Shown: positions 7,135 to 16,335 of the stretch, in pieces
Numbering within the stretch: the stretch's first letter is position 1
How the letters are laid out: each line of letters begins with the position of its first letter
Source of the DNA: Rhodospirillales bacterium
GTDB lineage: Bacteria; Pseudomonadota; Alphaproteobacteria; Rhodospirillales; JASLLZ01
NCBI GenBank assembly: GCA_030746775.1
Contig: JASLLZ010000024.1
Span: 1-33,565 of the forward strand
Direction of reading: 5' to 3'
Length of the DNA stretch: 33,565 nucleotides
Translations under genes and position numbers: made by a program
Notes under the pieces: generated by a model
The model's database searches: none
What the model was told of the DNA's origin: nothing
The model's input: the letters and a program-made list of their open reading frames with translations, nothing else

Positions 7135-9711
7135 TCAATCCGCGGGTCGCGCCGCTTGCCGGACATTGGACTCCATGGTTCGGGTCAGGGTCGAAACCAG
7201 GGCCCGGCGGTCGAATTTTGCGACGCAACCGCCGAAACCGGCCAATATTCCCCGTTCGATGTCCTTTTCCGAGGCCTGCGACAACAACGCGACCATCGGC
7301 ACCCGTTGCCAGCGCGAGTCGCCGCGCACGGCTTTGGCGAACTCGAAGCCATTCATCCCCGGCATCTCGACATCGCTGACGATTGCGTCGAAGCTCTGCC
7401 CCGCCTCGCGCAGGCCAAGCGCTTCGTCCGCCGTCTCCGCCGTCGTCACCTCGAAGCCGGCGACCGAAAGCACCGGGCGCAGCAGGTTGCGGAAGAACAG
7501 ACTGTCATCGACAAGCAGAACGCGCCTTGGCGCCACTTTGTTGTCGCCGCGCACCTCCTTCGTCGCACACCGATCGGCAAACCCCTGGGTCAGGTAATAG
7601 CCCGCGTCGATGACGTCCATCGCGTGGCCGTCGATTAACGCGCTGCCGATGAGGCCCGGCGCGTCCGACGTCAATTCGATCTTCACGGTCTCCTCGATCG
7701 TGTCCACGATTTCGTCCACCGCCAAGCCAATCGAGCGTTCGCCCTCGGCCAAGACAATGGTCTGCTGACGACCCTCGGCTTTCCATTCGCCGGATTGATC
7801 GAATGGAATCAGCGGTATCAGTTGACCCCGGTACTGAAACAATTGTTGGCCTTGCGTCCGCTCCACCGCCGAGAGGTCAATTTCCTCGAGGCGCATCACG
7901 AGATCCAAAGGCACCGCCTTTAGCTCGTTGCCTCCGGTCCGGAACACGACAAGGCCCGTTTTTTGGCCGCCGTGCCCCCGCGCCCGCGCATCGGCGTCCG
8001 TCCCTTTGGAACCCGACGCCTCGGCCATCGCCGACGCAATGCTGTTCGGGTCCAAGATCATGATGGTGCTGCCATCGACCAGGGTTGCGTTGCCCGAATA
8101 AAACGGGATATCCTTAAGGATCGGCGTCACCGGCCTGACGACCATTTCCTCGCTGTCGAACACCCTCTCGACCATGATGCCGAAGGTATGGGTTCCGACC
8201 TCGGCAACGACGATGAACATTTCATCCGCCGGCGCCGCCTTGTTCTCGTCAAGTTTCAACAAATCGTAAAGCGATACCAAAGGAAGCAACCGGTCGCCCT
8301 GACACAAGACCGGCCCGTCGTTGGTCGTTTCGATGGCGTTGCCGGCCTGGGCCGAGGCCCGCACCAGCTCGCGAATGCTGATCTGCGGTATGGCGAACCG
8401 CCGGCCGCCGCACTCCACGACCAGCGCCGGGATGACGGCCAGCGTCACGGGGATCTTGATGGTAAACGTCGCGCCCTTGCCCTCCACCGACTTCGGCTCG
8501 ATGGTGCCGCCAAGCTTCTCGACATTGGTCCGCGCCACGTCCATGCCGACGCCGCGGCCCGAAATGCCGGTCACCGTTGCGGCGGTCGAAAATCCGGCCT
8601 TAAAAATATATTGCTGGATTTGCCCGTCGCTCATACCCGCCAGTCCGTCATCCGTCGCCAAGCCGTTTTCCACGATCTTCGTCCGGATGCGATCCATATC
8701 CAGCCCGCGGCCGTCGTCCACGATTTCGATCATGATGTGCCCGCCCTCGTGATAGGCATTCACCGTCACCACACCCGTTTCCGGCTTGCCAGCCCGTCGG
8801 CGCTCGTCGGGTGTCTCGACGCCGTGATCGACCGAATTGCGGACCATGTGGATCATCGGGTCCTTGATCGATTCCAGAATCCGGCGATCCAATTCCGTAT
8901 CCGCGCCTTGCATGGTAAAAGCGATCTTCTTGCCCTGCTTGAGCGACAGGTCGCGGATGATCCGAGGAAGCTTTGCCCAGGCATTCCCGATCGGCTGCAT
9001 GCGCGTTTTCATCACGCCTTCCTGAAGGTCCGTCGTAATACGGCTCAGATGCCCGAGCGGGGCATCAAACCTGCCGTCCCTGTCGCCCTGTGCCATCTTA
9101 AGCAAGCGGTTGCGAGTCGGCACAAGCTCGCTCACCAGGGTCATAAGGGTCTCCAGATGATCGACGTTGACGCGAATCGACCGCGCCGCCGGCGATGATC
9201 CGCGGGGCCGCCGCGCCTCGCTTTTCGCCGCCCCGCCTTCCCCCTTGCCGACCGCCGGCGCCGGAACCGCCGCCCGGACCGGCGCCGGCTTTGCCTCCGG
9301 CACCTCGGGGGCCGTCTCGGCCGCGCGACCATCGTCGCCGGCCGCCAAGGCCTGCAACTCCGCGATCAACGCCGTGTCGTCGCCTGCCGGTTCCGAACCG
9401 CCATCCTCAAGCCCCGCCAATAGACCCTTGATCGCGTCGATGGCCTTCAAAATGAGAGTCACCGCATTCGGCGTGACCTTCAAATCCCCGTCCCGGAACT
9501 TGCCAAGCACGTCTTCGCTCGCATGGGCCAGCGATTCCAGGCGCGGCAGTCCCAGAAACCCACTCGTCCCCTTGATCGTGTGTACCAGCCGAAAAATGTT
9601 CTTCAGGATCTCCGCGTCGGTCGGATGTTGCTCGAACTTCACCAACTCGGCGTCAACCACGGAAATATTTTCCGACGCCTCGGTCAGAAACTCATTCAAC
9701 AGATCGTCCAT
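7135..9711 (-). CDS. cheA: Hybrid chemotaxis histidine kinase CheA (HPt, kinase, two CheW domains, receiver)
   Basis: An 858-residue kinase that phosphorylates CheY/CheB in response to receptors. Order of parts: HPt domain (1-105) with phospho-acceptor His44 in LVHTIKGTSGF; a Pro/Ala-rich linker (about 105-170) where a CheY-binding P2 domain would be but none is recognisable; dimerisation helices (VDHLETLMTLVSELVPTRNR); ATPase with N-box HMVRNSVDHG, VDDGRGLD and GRGVGMDVARTNVEKLGGTI; a CheW-like domain; a second CheW-like domain (about 590-725); and a receiver from about 730 with Asp780 (VSDVEMPGMNG) and Lys832. It is followed by cheY and cheR. No separate cheW or cheB is in the window; the tandem CheW domains may partly replace CheW. 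Confidence 0.93.
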   Translation of the reverse strand: MDDLLNEFLTEASENISVVDAELVKFEQHPTDAEILKNIFRLVHTIKGTSGFLGLPRLESLAHASEDVLGKFRDGDLKVTPNAVTLILKAIDAIKGLLAGLEDGGSEPAGDDTALIAELQALAAGDDGRAAETAPEVPEAKPAPVRAAVPAPAVGKGEGGAAKSEARRPRGSSPAARSIRVNVDHLETLMTLVSELVPTRNRLLKMAQGDRDGRFDAPLGHLSRITTDLQEGVMKTRMQPIGNAWAKLPRIIRDLSLKQGKKIAFTMQGADTELDRRILESIKDPMIHMVRNSVDHGVETPDERRRAGKPETGVVTVNAYHEGGHIMIEIVDDGRGLDMDRIRTKIVENGLATDDGLAGMSDGQIQQYIFKAGFSTAATVTGISGRGVGMDVARTNVEKLGGTIEPKSVEGKGATFTIKIPVTLAVIPALVVECGGRRFAIPQISIRELVRASAQAGNAIETTNDGPVLCQGDRLLPLVSLYDLLKLDENKAAPADEMFIVVAEVGTHTFGIMVERVFDSEEMVVRPVTPILKDIPFYSGNATLVDGSTIMILDPNSIASAMAEASGSKGTDADARARGHGGQKTGLVVFRTGGNELKAVPLDLVMRLEEIDLSAVERTQGQQLFQYRGQLIPLIPFDQSGEWKAEGRQQTIVLAEGERSIGLAVDEIVDTIEETVKIELTSDAPGLIGSALIDGHAMDVIDAGYYLTQGFADRCATKEVRGDNKVAPRRVLLVDDSLFFRNLLRPVLSVAGFEVTTAETADEALGLREAGQSFDAIVSDVEMPGMNGFEFAKAVRGDSRWQRVPMVALLSQASEKDIERGILAGFGGCVAKFDRRALVSTLTRTMESNVRQAARPAD

Positions 9712-9788
9712 CGCCGGTCATCCATCGATTGAGGAGTCGGGGAATCTATCGCCGTTCTTTCTGATTTTTGTCCCGCGACTTTGAAAGC

Positions 9789-10355
9789 TCACCCGGACGC
9801 GGATTCGCGCCACTTGATCGAACAGCCGATGCTGGCAACCTGTTCGGCTGGCCCCTTGCCGGTCTCGGCAACCTGGACCATGGCTTCGAACAATTCGCGG
9901 CGGGCATTCGTCGGGCCGGGCTCGCGCCCCGAGGCATCCAACCGCCCGCGATACTGGAGCTCAAGATCGGCGTTAAAGCCGAAAAAGTCGGGCGTGCAGA
10001 CGGCGCCGTAGGCGCGGCCGACCTCCTGTGTCTCGTCGAAAACATAAGGGAAGGTGAAACCGTGACGGTGGGCGACCTTCTTCATGTTGTCGAAAGAATC
10101 CTCGGGGTAGTCCAGGGGATCGTTCGACATTACCGCGATAACGCCGACGCCCTTGGCCTGGAGGTCCTTGACGTCGCGTACCAGGCGGTCGTGAATCGCC
10201 TTGACGTAGGGGCAGTGGTTGCAAATGAACATCACCAAGGTCCCTTTCGGACCCCTGACGTCGGCCAAGGCATGATCCTTGCCGTCGGTCCCCTTGAGCC
10301 GGAAATCCGGGGCCTTCCACCCGAAATCGACCGCGGCGGATTGATATGCTGCCAT
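9789..10355 (-). CDS. Thioredoxin-fold protein, peroxiredoxin-like (PRX_like1 type)
   Basis: A 188-residue protein of the AhpC/TSA-redoxin group. The motif VMFICNHCPYVKAIHDRL carries a CNHC pair where thioredoxins have CxxC, typical of the PRX_like1 subfamily. Later motifs FPYVFDETQEVGRAYGAVCTPDFF, including a cis-Pro-type TPDFF, and ELQYRGRLD fit that fold. No signal peptide is visible, so it is probably cytoplasmic. The start at 10355 has a strong GAGGAG seven bases upstream; the open frame extends further but without family similarity. It lies between chpT and cheA on the same strand; I see no functional link. Substrate unknown. Confidence 0.85.
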   Translation of the reverse strand: MAAYQSAAVDFGWKAPDFRLKGTDGKDHALADVRGPKGTLVMFICNHCPYVKAIHDRLVRDVKDLQAKGVGVIAVMSNDPLDYPEDSFDNMKKVAHRHGFTFPYVFDETQEVGRAYGAVCTPDFFGFNADLELQYRGRLDASGREPGPTNARRELFEAMVQVAETGKGPAEQVASIGCSIKWRESASG

Positions 10356-10509
10356 GCTACGCTCCTCTCTCTCTCCGGTGTCCGGCGCGATTACCACAAT
10401 CAGCGCCCCGTCCACCCCTAAATTCGACACTTAAAGCCAGTCGAAACCGTGACCGCCACCTGAAACAGGCCGCCGGCCCGCAAAGCGGGTTTCGGGGCCG
10501 TATTCGTTG

Positions 10510-11157
10510 TCACGCTCCGGGCGGCGGCAGGACGGCGGCGAACCGGACCCTGTCGCCGCCCATGTCCGATGTCTCGACGGCGGTTCCCAGGCGTTCGGCC
10601 AGACGCGCCGTGAAGTAGCCCTGCACCGTGCGCGCCGAGAGGTCTCCGACCGGAAAGTCCGGCCCCATGGCGGCGCGCACCTCATCGCGGAACCGGGCCG
10701 CCGTCCCGGCCGCCGTTATGGCCACGCCCGTACCACCCGCCTCCGCGCTCACCCCGACCGCCAGCGTTCCCCCACGCGGCAAGGATTCGATGCCCAGAAG
10801 AACCATGTTGAGAAGCAGCTTCATGCCATCGGCGCAGATCGGTTTGCCGGGGCCGGCGTCGGCCGGGTCGGGCCAATCCAGGGCGACGGTCCCGTGGCTC
10901 AGCAATTCCCCGGCCAGCATTCGGGCATCGGCGACCGAGGCGCGGGCGCCGGCGCCGAGACCAAAGGCCAGGCGATAGTAAATTACGCGACGGTTGAGCT
11001 GCTGGCCGCTGCCCGCCACCAAGGCCATGGCCTCGTCAACATCACTCGTGCCGTCGCTCATCAGCTCCATGCCGGCGTTAACCGCGCCAATCGGACCCAC
11101 CAAGTCGTGGCATAGCCGCGAACAGAGTAATTGAGCGACCTTCAGATCGACGAGCAT
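10510..11157 (-). CDS. chpT: Histidine phosphotransferase ChpT
   Basis: A 215-residue phosphotransferase that in alphaproteobacteria relays phosphate from the hybrid kinase CckA to CtrA and CpdR. The dimerising helix carries the phospho-acceptor His17 in SRLCHDLVGPIGAVNAGMEL, the ChpT signature. The rest is a degenerate ATPase-like fold: ADGMKLLLNMVLLGIESLPRGG stands in for the N-box and DFPVGDLSARTVQGYFTARLAERLG for the last helix, with no real ATP-binding G-boxes. Its partner CtrA is encoded 5 kb away in this window; CckA and CpdR are not. Confidence 0.9.
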   Translation of the reverse strand: MLVDLKVAQLLCSRLCHDLVGPIGAVNAGMELMSDGTSDVDEAMALVAGSGQQLNRRVIYYRLAFGLGAGARASVADARMLAGELLSHGTVALDWPDPADAGPGKPICADGMKLLLNMVLLGIESLPRGGTLAVGVSAEAGGTGVAITAAGTAARFRDEVRAAMGPDFPVGDLSARTVQGYFTARLAERLGTAVETSDMGGDRVRFAAVLPPPGA

Positions 11158-11233
11158 CGGGGCCTCGACGGTACGGCTTCGCAGGCTTGGCAGCTTAGCG
11201 TAATCACGCCGGGCGTCCTACCGCATCCTTGCC

Positions 11234-11262
11234 TTGACGCCCAAAAAGAACTATCGCATATC
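11234..11262 (+). promoter_or_regulatory. Probable promoter of the formate dehydrogenase operon
   Basis: TTGACG (11234-11239) and CATATC (11257-11262) are separated by 17 bases and lie 35 bases before the fdh beta-subunit ATG at 11298. Good -35, fair -10. No dyad resembling a ModE site was recognised nearby. Confidence 0.5.
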
Positions 11263-11297
11263 CTCACCGACGGCGAAAAGCGCGGGAATTCCGGCAT

Positions 11298-12989
11298 ATG
11301 GTCAAAGGCAGTGGAGTATCTCTTGATAGAACAGCAAAACGGGGCCGGCGCAAGCCCCATCCCAAGGGTCGCCAACTGGATACCGATGCTCTCGAAGAAG
11401 TCGGCGCGGCCCTTGGCGGCGCGGCGCCCGCGCGCGACCTGCTGATCGAGTTCCTGCACCGTCTTCAGGACCATTTTGGCTTTCTTTCGGCGCGCCACCT
11501 CAAAGGCCTTTCCCATTACATGGGGTTGGCCGAGGCGGAGGTCTACGAAGTGGCCACCTTCTATGCCCATTTCACCGTGTTCAAGGAGGACGAGGATCCG
11601 CCACCGCCACTGACGGTGCGCGTATGCAACGGCATTGCCTGCGAAATGGCGGGCTGCGGTAAGTTGTTCGGCGCCGTCTCGAAACGGCTTGGAAAGGGTG
11701 TCCGCGTGGTATCGGCGCCTTGCGTCGGGGCCTGCGACAAGGCTCCCGTGGCGGTGCTCGGACACGGCCAGATCGAGCACGCCACGCCCGACTCGGTGGC
11801 CGCCGCCGTCGCCCAGGGCAAGGCGCCCGTCATCGCATACGACACGACGGATTTTGAATCCTACGTCGCGCAAGGGGGCTACAAAACCCTGCAAGCCCTG
11901 CTTGACGGCGGGCGGGCGCGCGACGATGTCCTGTCAACTATCGAAAAGGCGGACCTGCGGGGACTGGGGGGTGCCGGCTTTCCGTCGGCCCGCAAGTGGC
12001 GCTTCGTTCTGGCCGAGCCCAAGCCGCGCATCCTGGCCGTCAACGCCGACGAGGGCGAGCCGGGGACGTTCAAGGACCGCCACTGCCTCCAAAGCGATCC
12101 CCACCGGGTGCTGGAAGGCGCCTCGATCGCCGCCTGGACGATCGAGGCCGAAGCCGTCTACATCTATCTGCGCGACGAATACCCGGTTCTGCACGAGGTT
12201 CTGCACCGCGAAATCGCCCGCTTGCAGGAGGCTGAGCTGACCAAGGGTGTGGAAGTGCACCTGAGGCGGGGCGCCGGCTCATACGTCTGCGGCGAGGAAT
12301 CGGCCATGCTGGAAAGCATGGAGGGCAAGCGCGGCCTGCCCCGCAACCGGCCGCCCTATCCGGCCCAGGTGGGCCTTTTCGGTCGCCCGACCCTGATCAA
12401 TAACGTCGAGACCCTGTTCTGGCTGCGCGATATCCTGGAAAAGGGGGCCGATTGGTACCGCGACAGCGGTCGCCCACACTTCTACTCGGTCTCGGGCCGG
12501 GTCAAGGAGCCCGGGGTCAAACTGGCCCCGGCCACGGTCACCGCGCGGCAACTGGTGGAAGACTATGCGGGCGGCATGGCCGACGGCCATACTTTCAAGG
12601 GCTATCTGCCGGGCGGCGCCTCGGGCGGCATCCTGCCGGCCCGATTGGCGGATCTGCCGCTTGATTTTGGCGCCCTGGAAGAACACGGCTGCTTCATCGG
12701 GTCGGCGGCGGTGGTAATTCTCTCCGATAGCGACGACATCCGGTCCGTGGTCCTCAACCTGCTACGCTTTTTCGAGGACGAAAGCTGCGGCCAGTGTTCG
12801 CCGTGCCGGCTGGGGACCGAAAAGATGATCGGACTGTTGGAAAAGGGCACGTGGGACGCGGGCCTCTTGGGCGAACTCGGCACCGCCATGCGCGATGCGT
12901 CAATCTGCGGCCTTGGACAGGCTGCCCCCAATCCGGTCGAAAGCGCGCTTCGTTTCTTTGCTGACGAAGCAACGGGAGACGGCAAATGA
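11298..12989 (+). CDS. fdh1B: NAD-dependent formate dehydrogenase beta subunit (NuoE-NuoF fusion, FDH1 type)
   Basis: A 563-residue diaphorase subunit that passes electrons from the catalytic subunit to NAD+. It fuses two complex-I-like parts. The NuoE-like part (about 30-170) has its [2Fe-2S] cysteines in RVCNGIAC and APCVGAC. The NuoF-like part has the FMN/NADH site (GLGGAGFPSARKW, NADEGEPGTFKD, RRGAGSYVCGEESAMLES) and the [4Fe-4S] motif ESCGQCSPC with SICGLG near the end. Fusion and length agree with the beta subunit of Methylobacterium FDH1. It overlaps the alpha-subunit gene by four bases (ATGA). The ribosome binding site is weak (GGGA about 10 bases upstream). Confidence 0.92.
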   Translation: MVKGSGVSLDRTAKRGRRKPHPKGRQLDTDALEEVGAALGGAAPARDLLIEFLHRLQDHFGFLSARHLKGLSHYMGLAEAEVYEVATFYAHFTVFKEDEDPPPPLTVRVCNGIACEMAGCGKLFGAVSKRLGKGVRVVSAPCVGACDKAPVAVLGHGQIEHATPDSVAAAVAQGKAPVIAYDTTDFESYVAQGGYKTLQALLDGGRARDDVLSTIEKADLRGLGGAGFPSARKWRFVLAEPKPRILAVNADEGEPGTFKDRHCLQSDPHRVLEGASIAAWTIEAEAVYIYLRDEYPVLHEVLHREIARLQEAELTKGVEVHLRRGAGSYVCGEESAMLESMEGKRGLPRNRPPYPAQVGLFGRPTLINNVETLFWLRDILEKGADWYRDSGRPHFYSVSGRVKEPGVKLAPATVTARQLVEDYAGGMADGHTFKGYLPGGASGGILPARLADLPLDFGALEEHGCFIGSAAVVILSDSDDIRSVVLNLLRFFEDESCGQCSPCRLGTEKMIGLLEKGTWDAGLLGELGTAMRDASICGLGQAAPNPVESALRFFADEATGDGK

Positions 12990-15739
12990 GTGAGCCCATC
13001 GACTTTTTCCTCGATGGCGAAGCCGTGGAGGCGGCGCCCGACGAGACAATCTGGCAGGTGGCCAAGCGGCGGGGCACGGTGATTCCCCATCTCTGTCACC
13101 GCGATACGCCGGGCTATCGGCCCGATGGCAACTGCCGGGCCTGCATGGTGGAAGTCGAGGGCGAACGGGTCCTGGCGCCATCGTGTCTGCGTCAGCCGAC
13201 AGCGGGCATGAAAGTAATCACCACGTCGGAGCGGGCGGTCAAGGCGCGGTCCATGGTGCTGGAACTGCTGCTCGCCGACCAGCCCGAGCGCCGCCAGTCT
13301 CACGATCCGGACTCCTTGTTGTGGCATTGGGCCGACGACGCCGGTCTTGCGGGCAGCCGGTTCGAACGCCATGCCGCGCCTGCGCCTGATTCGAGTCACC
13401 CCGCGATGGCGGTCAATCTCGATGCCTGTATTCATTGCAATCTCTGTGTCCGAGCCTGCCGCGAGGTCCAGGTCAACGACGTGATCGGCATGGCGGGACG
13501 GGGCACCCAAGCCCGCATCGTCTTCGACTTGGGCGATCCCATGGGCGACAGCACCTGCGTCGCCTGTGGCGAATGCGTCCAGGCCTGCCCGACCGGCGCT
13601 TTGATGCCGGCCAACGTCCTCGACGAAGCAGGCGTCCATACCGGACCGGCGGAAAAGGCGGTCGATTCGCTGTGCCCTTATTGCGGCGTCGGCTGCCAAG
13701 TCACCTACCACGTCCGCGACAACAAGATTGTTACCGTCGATGGCCGCGACGGCCCGGCCAACCAGAACCGGCTCTGCGTCAAGGGCCGTTTCGGTCTCGA
13801 TTACGCCGGCCATCCCCACCGCCTGACCGTACCCCTGGTGCGCATCGACGGCGTCGCCAAGGACGCCACCGATAGCGTCGATCCGGCGAATCCCTTCACC
13901 CACTTCCGCGAGGCCACCTGGGAGGAGGCCCTGGACAGGGCGGCCCAGGGGCTGAGGCGTATCCGCGACGACGACGGCCGCCATGCGCTTGCCGGATTCG
14001 GCTCCGCCAAGGGGTCCAACGAAGAGGCTTACTTGGTGCAGAAAATGGTGCGCACGGGTTTCGGCTCCAACAACGTCGACCACTGTACGCGGCTTTGCCA
14101 CGCTTCGTCGGTGGCGGCGCTCATGGAAGGCATCGGGTCGGGCGCGGTGACGGCGCCCTTCACGGCGGCCGTCGATTCCGACGTCATCATCGTCATCGGG
14201 GCCCGGCCGGCCCAGAACCACCCTGTCGCCGCCACCTTCATAAAAAACGCCAAGAAACGCGGCGCCAAGCTGATCATCATGGATCCCCGGCGCCAGGCCC
14301 TGTCACGCCACGCCGATACCATGTTGCAGTTCAAGCCGGGCAGCGATGTGGCGCTGCTCAACGCCATGATCCACACCATCATCGACGAGGGCTTGACCGA
14401 CGAACAATACATCAAGGGCTATACCGAAAACTTCGAGGCAGTGAAGAAAGGGGTGGCCGATTTCGCGCCGGAGAAGATGGCGGAGGCCTGCGGCATCGCG
14501 CCCGAGACCATCCGCGACGTGGCGCGCGCCTATGCCACGGCGGAGAAGTCCATCATCTTCTGGGGCATGGGCATCTCTCAGCACGTCCATGGCACCGACA
14601 ACGCGCGCTGCCTGATTGCCCTGGCACTGATCACCGGTCAGGTCGGGAGGCCGGGCACCGGCCTGCACCCCCTGCGCGGCCAGAACAACGTGCAGGGTGC
14701 CTCCGACGTCGGCCTGATCCCCATGCTCTATCCGGACTACGCGGCGGTGACCGACCCCGATGTGCGCCGCCGGTTTGAGGACTTTTGGGGCACCGAGCTG
14801 GATCCCGAGCGGGGCCTTACCGTGGTCGAGATCATGAATGCCATCGGCGAAGGAACCATCAAGGGCCTCTACGTCATGGGCGAGAACCCGGCCATGTCCG
14901 ATCCCGACGTCAACCACGTCCGCCAGGCCCTGGCGAAATTGGAACACCTGGTGGTGCAGGACATCTTCCTCACCGAGACCGCTTTCCACGCCGATGTTGT
15001 CTTGCCGGCGACGGCGTTTCCCGAAAAGACGGGAACGTTCTCCAACACCAACCGCCAAGTGCAGTTGGGGCGCCAGGTGCTGGAGCCGCCCGGCGACGCG
15101 CGCCAGGACTGGTGGATCATCCAGGAAATCGCCAAGCGCATCGGCCTTGAGTGGACCTACACCCACCCGCGCGACGTGTTCGCCGAAATGCGGCACGTCA
15201 TGCCGTCGATCAAGGGCATCACCTGGGACCGGCTGGAGCGCGAGGATTCGGTGACCTACCCTTGCCAATCGGAAGATGAACCCGGCCAGGATATTATCTT
15301 TGGCGACGGCTTTCCGACGCCCAGCGGCCGGGGCAAGCTGGTGCCCACCGAATTGGTGCCACCCGACGAGCTACCCGACGACGCCTATCCCATGGTGTTG
15401 ACCACCGGACGCATGCTGGAACACTGGCATACCGGCGCCATGACGCGGCGCGCCCAAGTTCTCGACGCCCTTGAGCCCGAGGCCGTGGCCAGCCTCAACC
15501 CCCGTCAGCTCGCCGACATGGGGCTGGAACCCGGCGAAAACCTCAAGGTGACCAGCCGGCGCGGCGAAATCGAGATCAAGGCTCGGGCCGACCGCGACGT
15601 CCCCGACGGCATGATCTTCATTCCGTTTTGCTTCGCCGAAGCGGCGGCCAACGTCCTCACCAACCCGCAGCTCGACCCCTTCGGCAAGATCCCCGAGTTC
15701 AAGTTCTGCGCCGTTCGCGTGGAAAAGGCCGGCGCCTAA
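12986..15739 (+). CDS. fdh1A: NAD-dependent formate dehydrogenase catalytic alpha subunit (W/Mo-bis-MGD, FDH1 type)
   Basis: A 917-residue catalytic subunit oxidising formate to CO2, or the reverse. The N-terminus is NuoG-like: a [2Fe-2S] ferredoxin domain (PHLCHRDTPGYRPDGNCRACMVE and SCLRQ) and two [4Fe-4S] motifs (CIHCNLCVRACR; CVACGECVQACPTGAL). The molybdopterin part starts with a further cluster motif, LCPYCGVGCQVTY with NRLCVKGRFG. The catalytic residue is cysteine, not selenocysteine: Cys371 in VDHCTRLCHASSV, with the adjacent His. The C-terminal dinucleotide-binding domain contains TTGRMLEHWHTGAMTRR. Similarity to the tungsten-containing Methylobacterium FDH1 is recalled from memory and strong. 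Metal choice cannot be read directly; the nearby TupA favours tungsten. Confidence 0.93.
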   Translation: MSEPIDFFLDGEAVEAAPDETIWQVAKRRGTVIPHLCHRDTPGYRPDGNCRACMVEVEGERVLAPSCLRQPTAGMKVITTSERAVKARSMVLELLLADQPERRQSHDPDSLLWHWADDAGLAGSRFERHAAPAPDSSHPAMAVNLDACIHCNLCVRACREVQVNDVIGMAGRGTQARIVFDLGDPMGDSTCVACGECVQACPTGALMPANVLDEAGVHTGPAEKAVDSLCPYCGVGCQVTYHVRDNKIVTVDGRDGPANQNRLCVKGRFGLDYAGHPHRLTVPLVRIDGVAKDATDSVDPANPFTHFREATWEEALDRAAQGLRRIRDDDGRHALAGFGSAKGSNEEAYLVQKMVRTGFGSNNVDHCTRLCHASSVAALMEGIGSGAVTAPFTAAVDSDVIIVIGARPAQNHPVAATFIKNAKKRGAKLIIMDPRRQALSRHADTMLQFKPGSDVALLNAMIHTIIDEGLTDEQYIKGYTENFEAVKKGVADFAPEKMAEACGIAPETIRDVARAYATAEKSIIFWGMGISQHVHGTDNARCLIALALITGQVGRPGTGLHPLRGQNNVQGASDVGLIPMLYPDYAAVTDPDVRRRFEDFWGTELDPERGLTVVEIMNAIGEGTIKGLYVMGENPAMSDPDVNHVRQALAKLEHLVVQDIFLTETAFHADVVLPATAFPEKTGTFSNTNRQVQLGRQVLEPPGDARQDWWIIQEIAKRIGLEWTYTHPRDVFAEMRHVMPSIKGITWDRLEREDSVTYPCQSEDEPGQDIIFGDGFPTPSGRGKLVPTELVPPDELPDDAYPMVLTTGRMLEHWHTGAMTRRAQVLDALEPEAVASLNPRQLADMGLEPGENLKVTSRRGEIEIKARADRDVPDGMIFIPFCFAEAAANVLTNPQLDPFGKIPEFKFCAVRVEKAGA

Positions 15740-15760
15740 CTGCCCGCGGGGCTTTCTGGT

Positions 15761-15903
15761 AACCACAGAGACACCGAGACACAGAGAAGAAGAAGAGCAC
15801 GGGCGGCGCTACGCGCCGGGTCCGGGAATAGCTGGCGTGGCAAAAACCTAGCCCATCGACTGGCCTCTTCTCTGTGCCTCTGTGCCTCTGTGCCTCCGTG
15901 GTT
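15761..15903. repeat. Long imperfect inverted repeat built from a 9-base CACAGAG unit
   Basis: The left arm (15761-15797) and right arm (15864-15903) are complementary over about 37-40 bases, beginning AACCAC and ending GTGGTT. Each arm is made of short tandem units; on the complement the right arm reads GGCACAGAG three times. The left arm is a degraded version. Inside lies a small GC hairpin (15805-15809 with 15813-15817). It sits between the convergent fdh1A and minus-strand small gene, so it may act as a bidirectional terminator or be a dispersed palindromic element. Confidence 0.75.
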
Positions 15904-15941
15904 CAATTACACCCGGCGCAAGGCGCGTTTTCGACGGGGAT

Positions 15942-16297
15942 TCACCCGCCGGCGTCGGCGAGGATGCCCTCGGCGATGGCCAGCACCTTGGGATTGCCTT
16001 CGCCGTTGTCCGAGGCGGTGGAGGTTTCCTTGATCAGGGCTCTGACCGTCTCGGCATCGACCGGGCTCGATTTCAGCATGACGGTGAGGAGGGCCTCAAT
16101 GGCGAGTACGTGGGCGACGAGGTTCTCTGTTTCCCGAACCCGATCGACGGTGGTGTCACTCAGCCCCTTGAGGGCGCCGGCGATGCTTTGCAGGTTTCCT
16201 TCCAAGTCTTTGATTTGGCTGAAAAACCCGGCCTCTCCAGGTGTTGCAGAAAGGCCCGCGAGGCGCCGGCCAAGTCATCTTCGTCGTCTTCGGCCAT
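15942..16297 (-). pseudogene. Small hypothetical protein gene, interrupted by a one-base frameshift
   Basis: Two overlapping minus-strand frames make one sensible protein. The first starts at ATG 16297 (AAGGA nine bases upstream) and reads MAEDDEDDLAGASRAFLQHLE. At about 16235 the coherent reading moves to the other frame, EAGFFSQIKDLEGNLQSIAG, and continues to a stop at 15942. Adding one G at 16233-16238 (GGAGAGG to GGAGGAGG) would restore about 118 residues. The product would be acidic at the N-terminus, then largely helical, with no membrane segment or cysteine. I do not recognise the family. Downstream of mobA and the ModE-like gene on the same strand, it may relate to the formate/cofactor locus. 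A TTG at 16205 could start the second part alone (87 residues). Confidence 0.6.
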
Positions 16298-16335
16298 GTC
16301 GTCCGATCCTTTCGTCATTTCACCGCACCGTCTCC

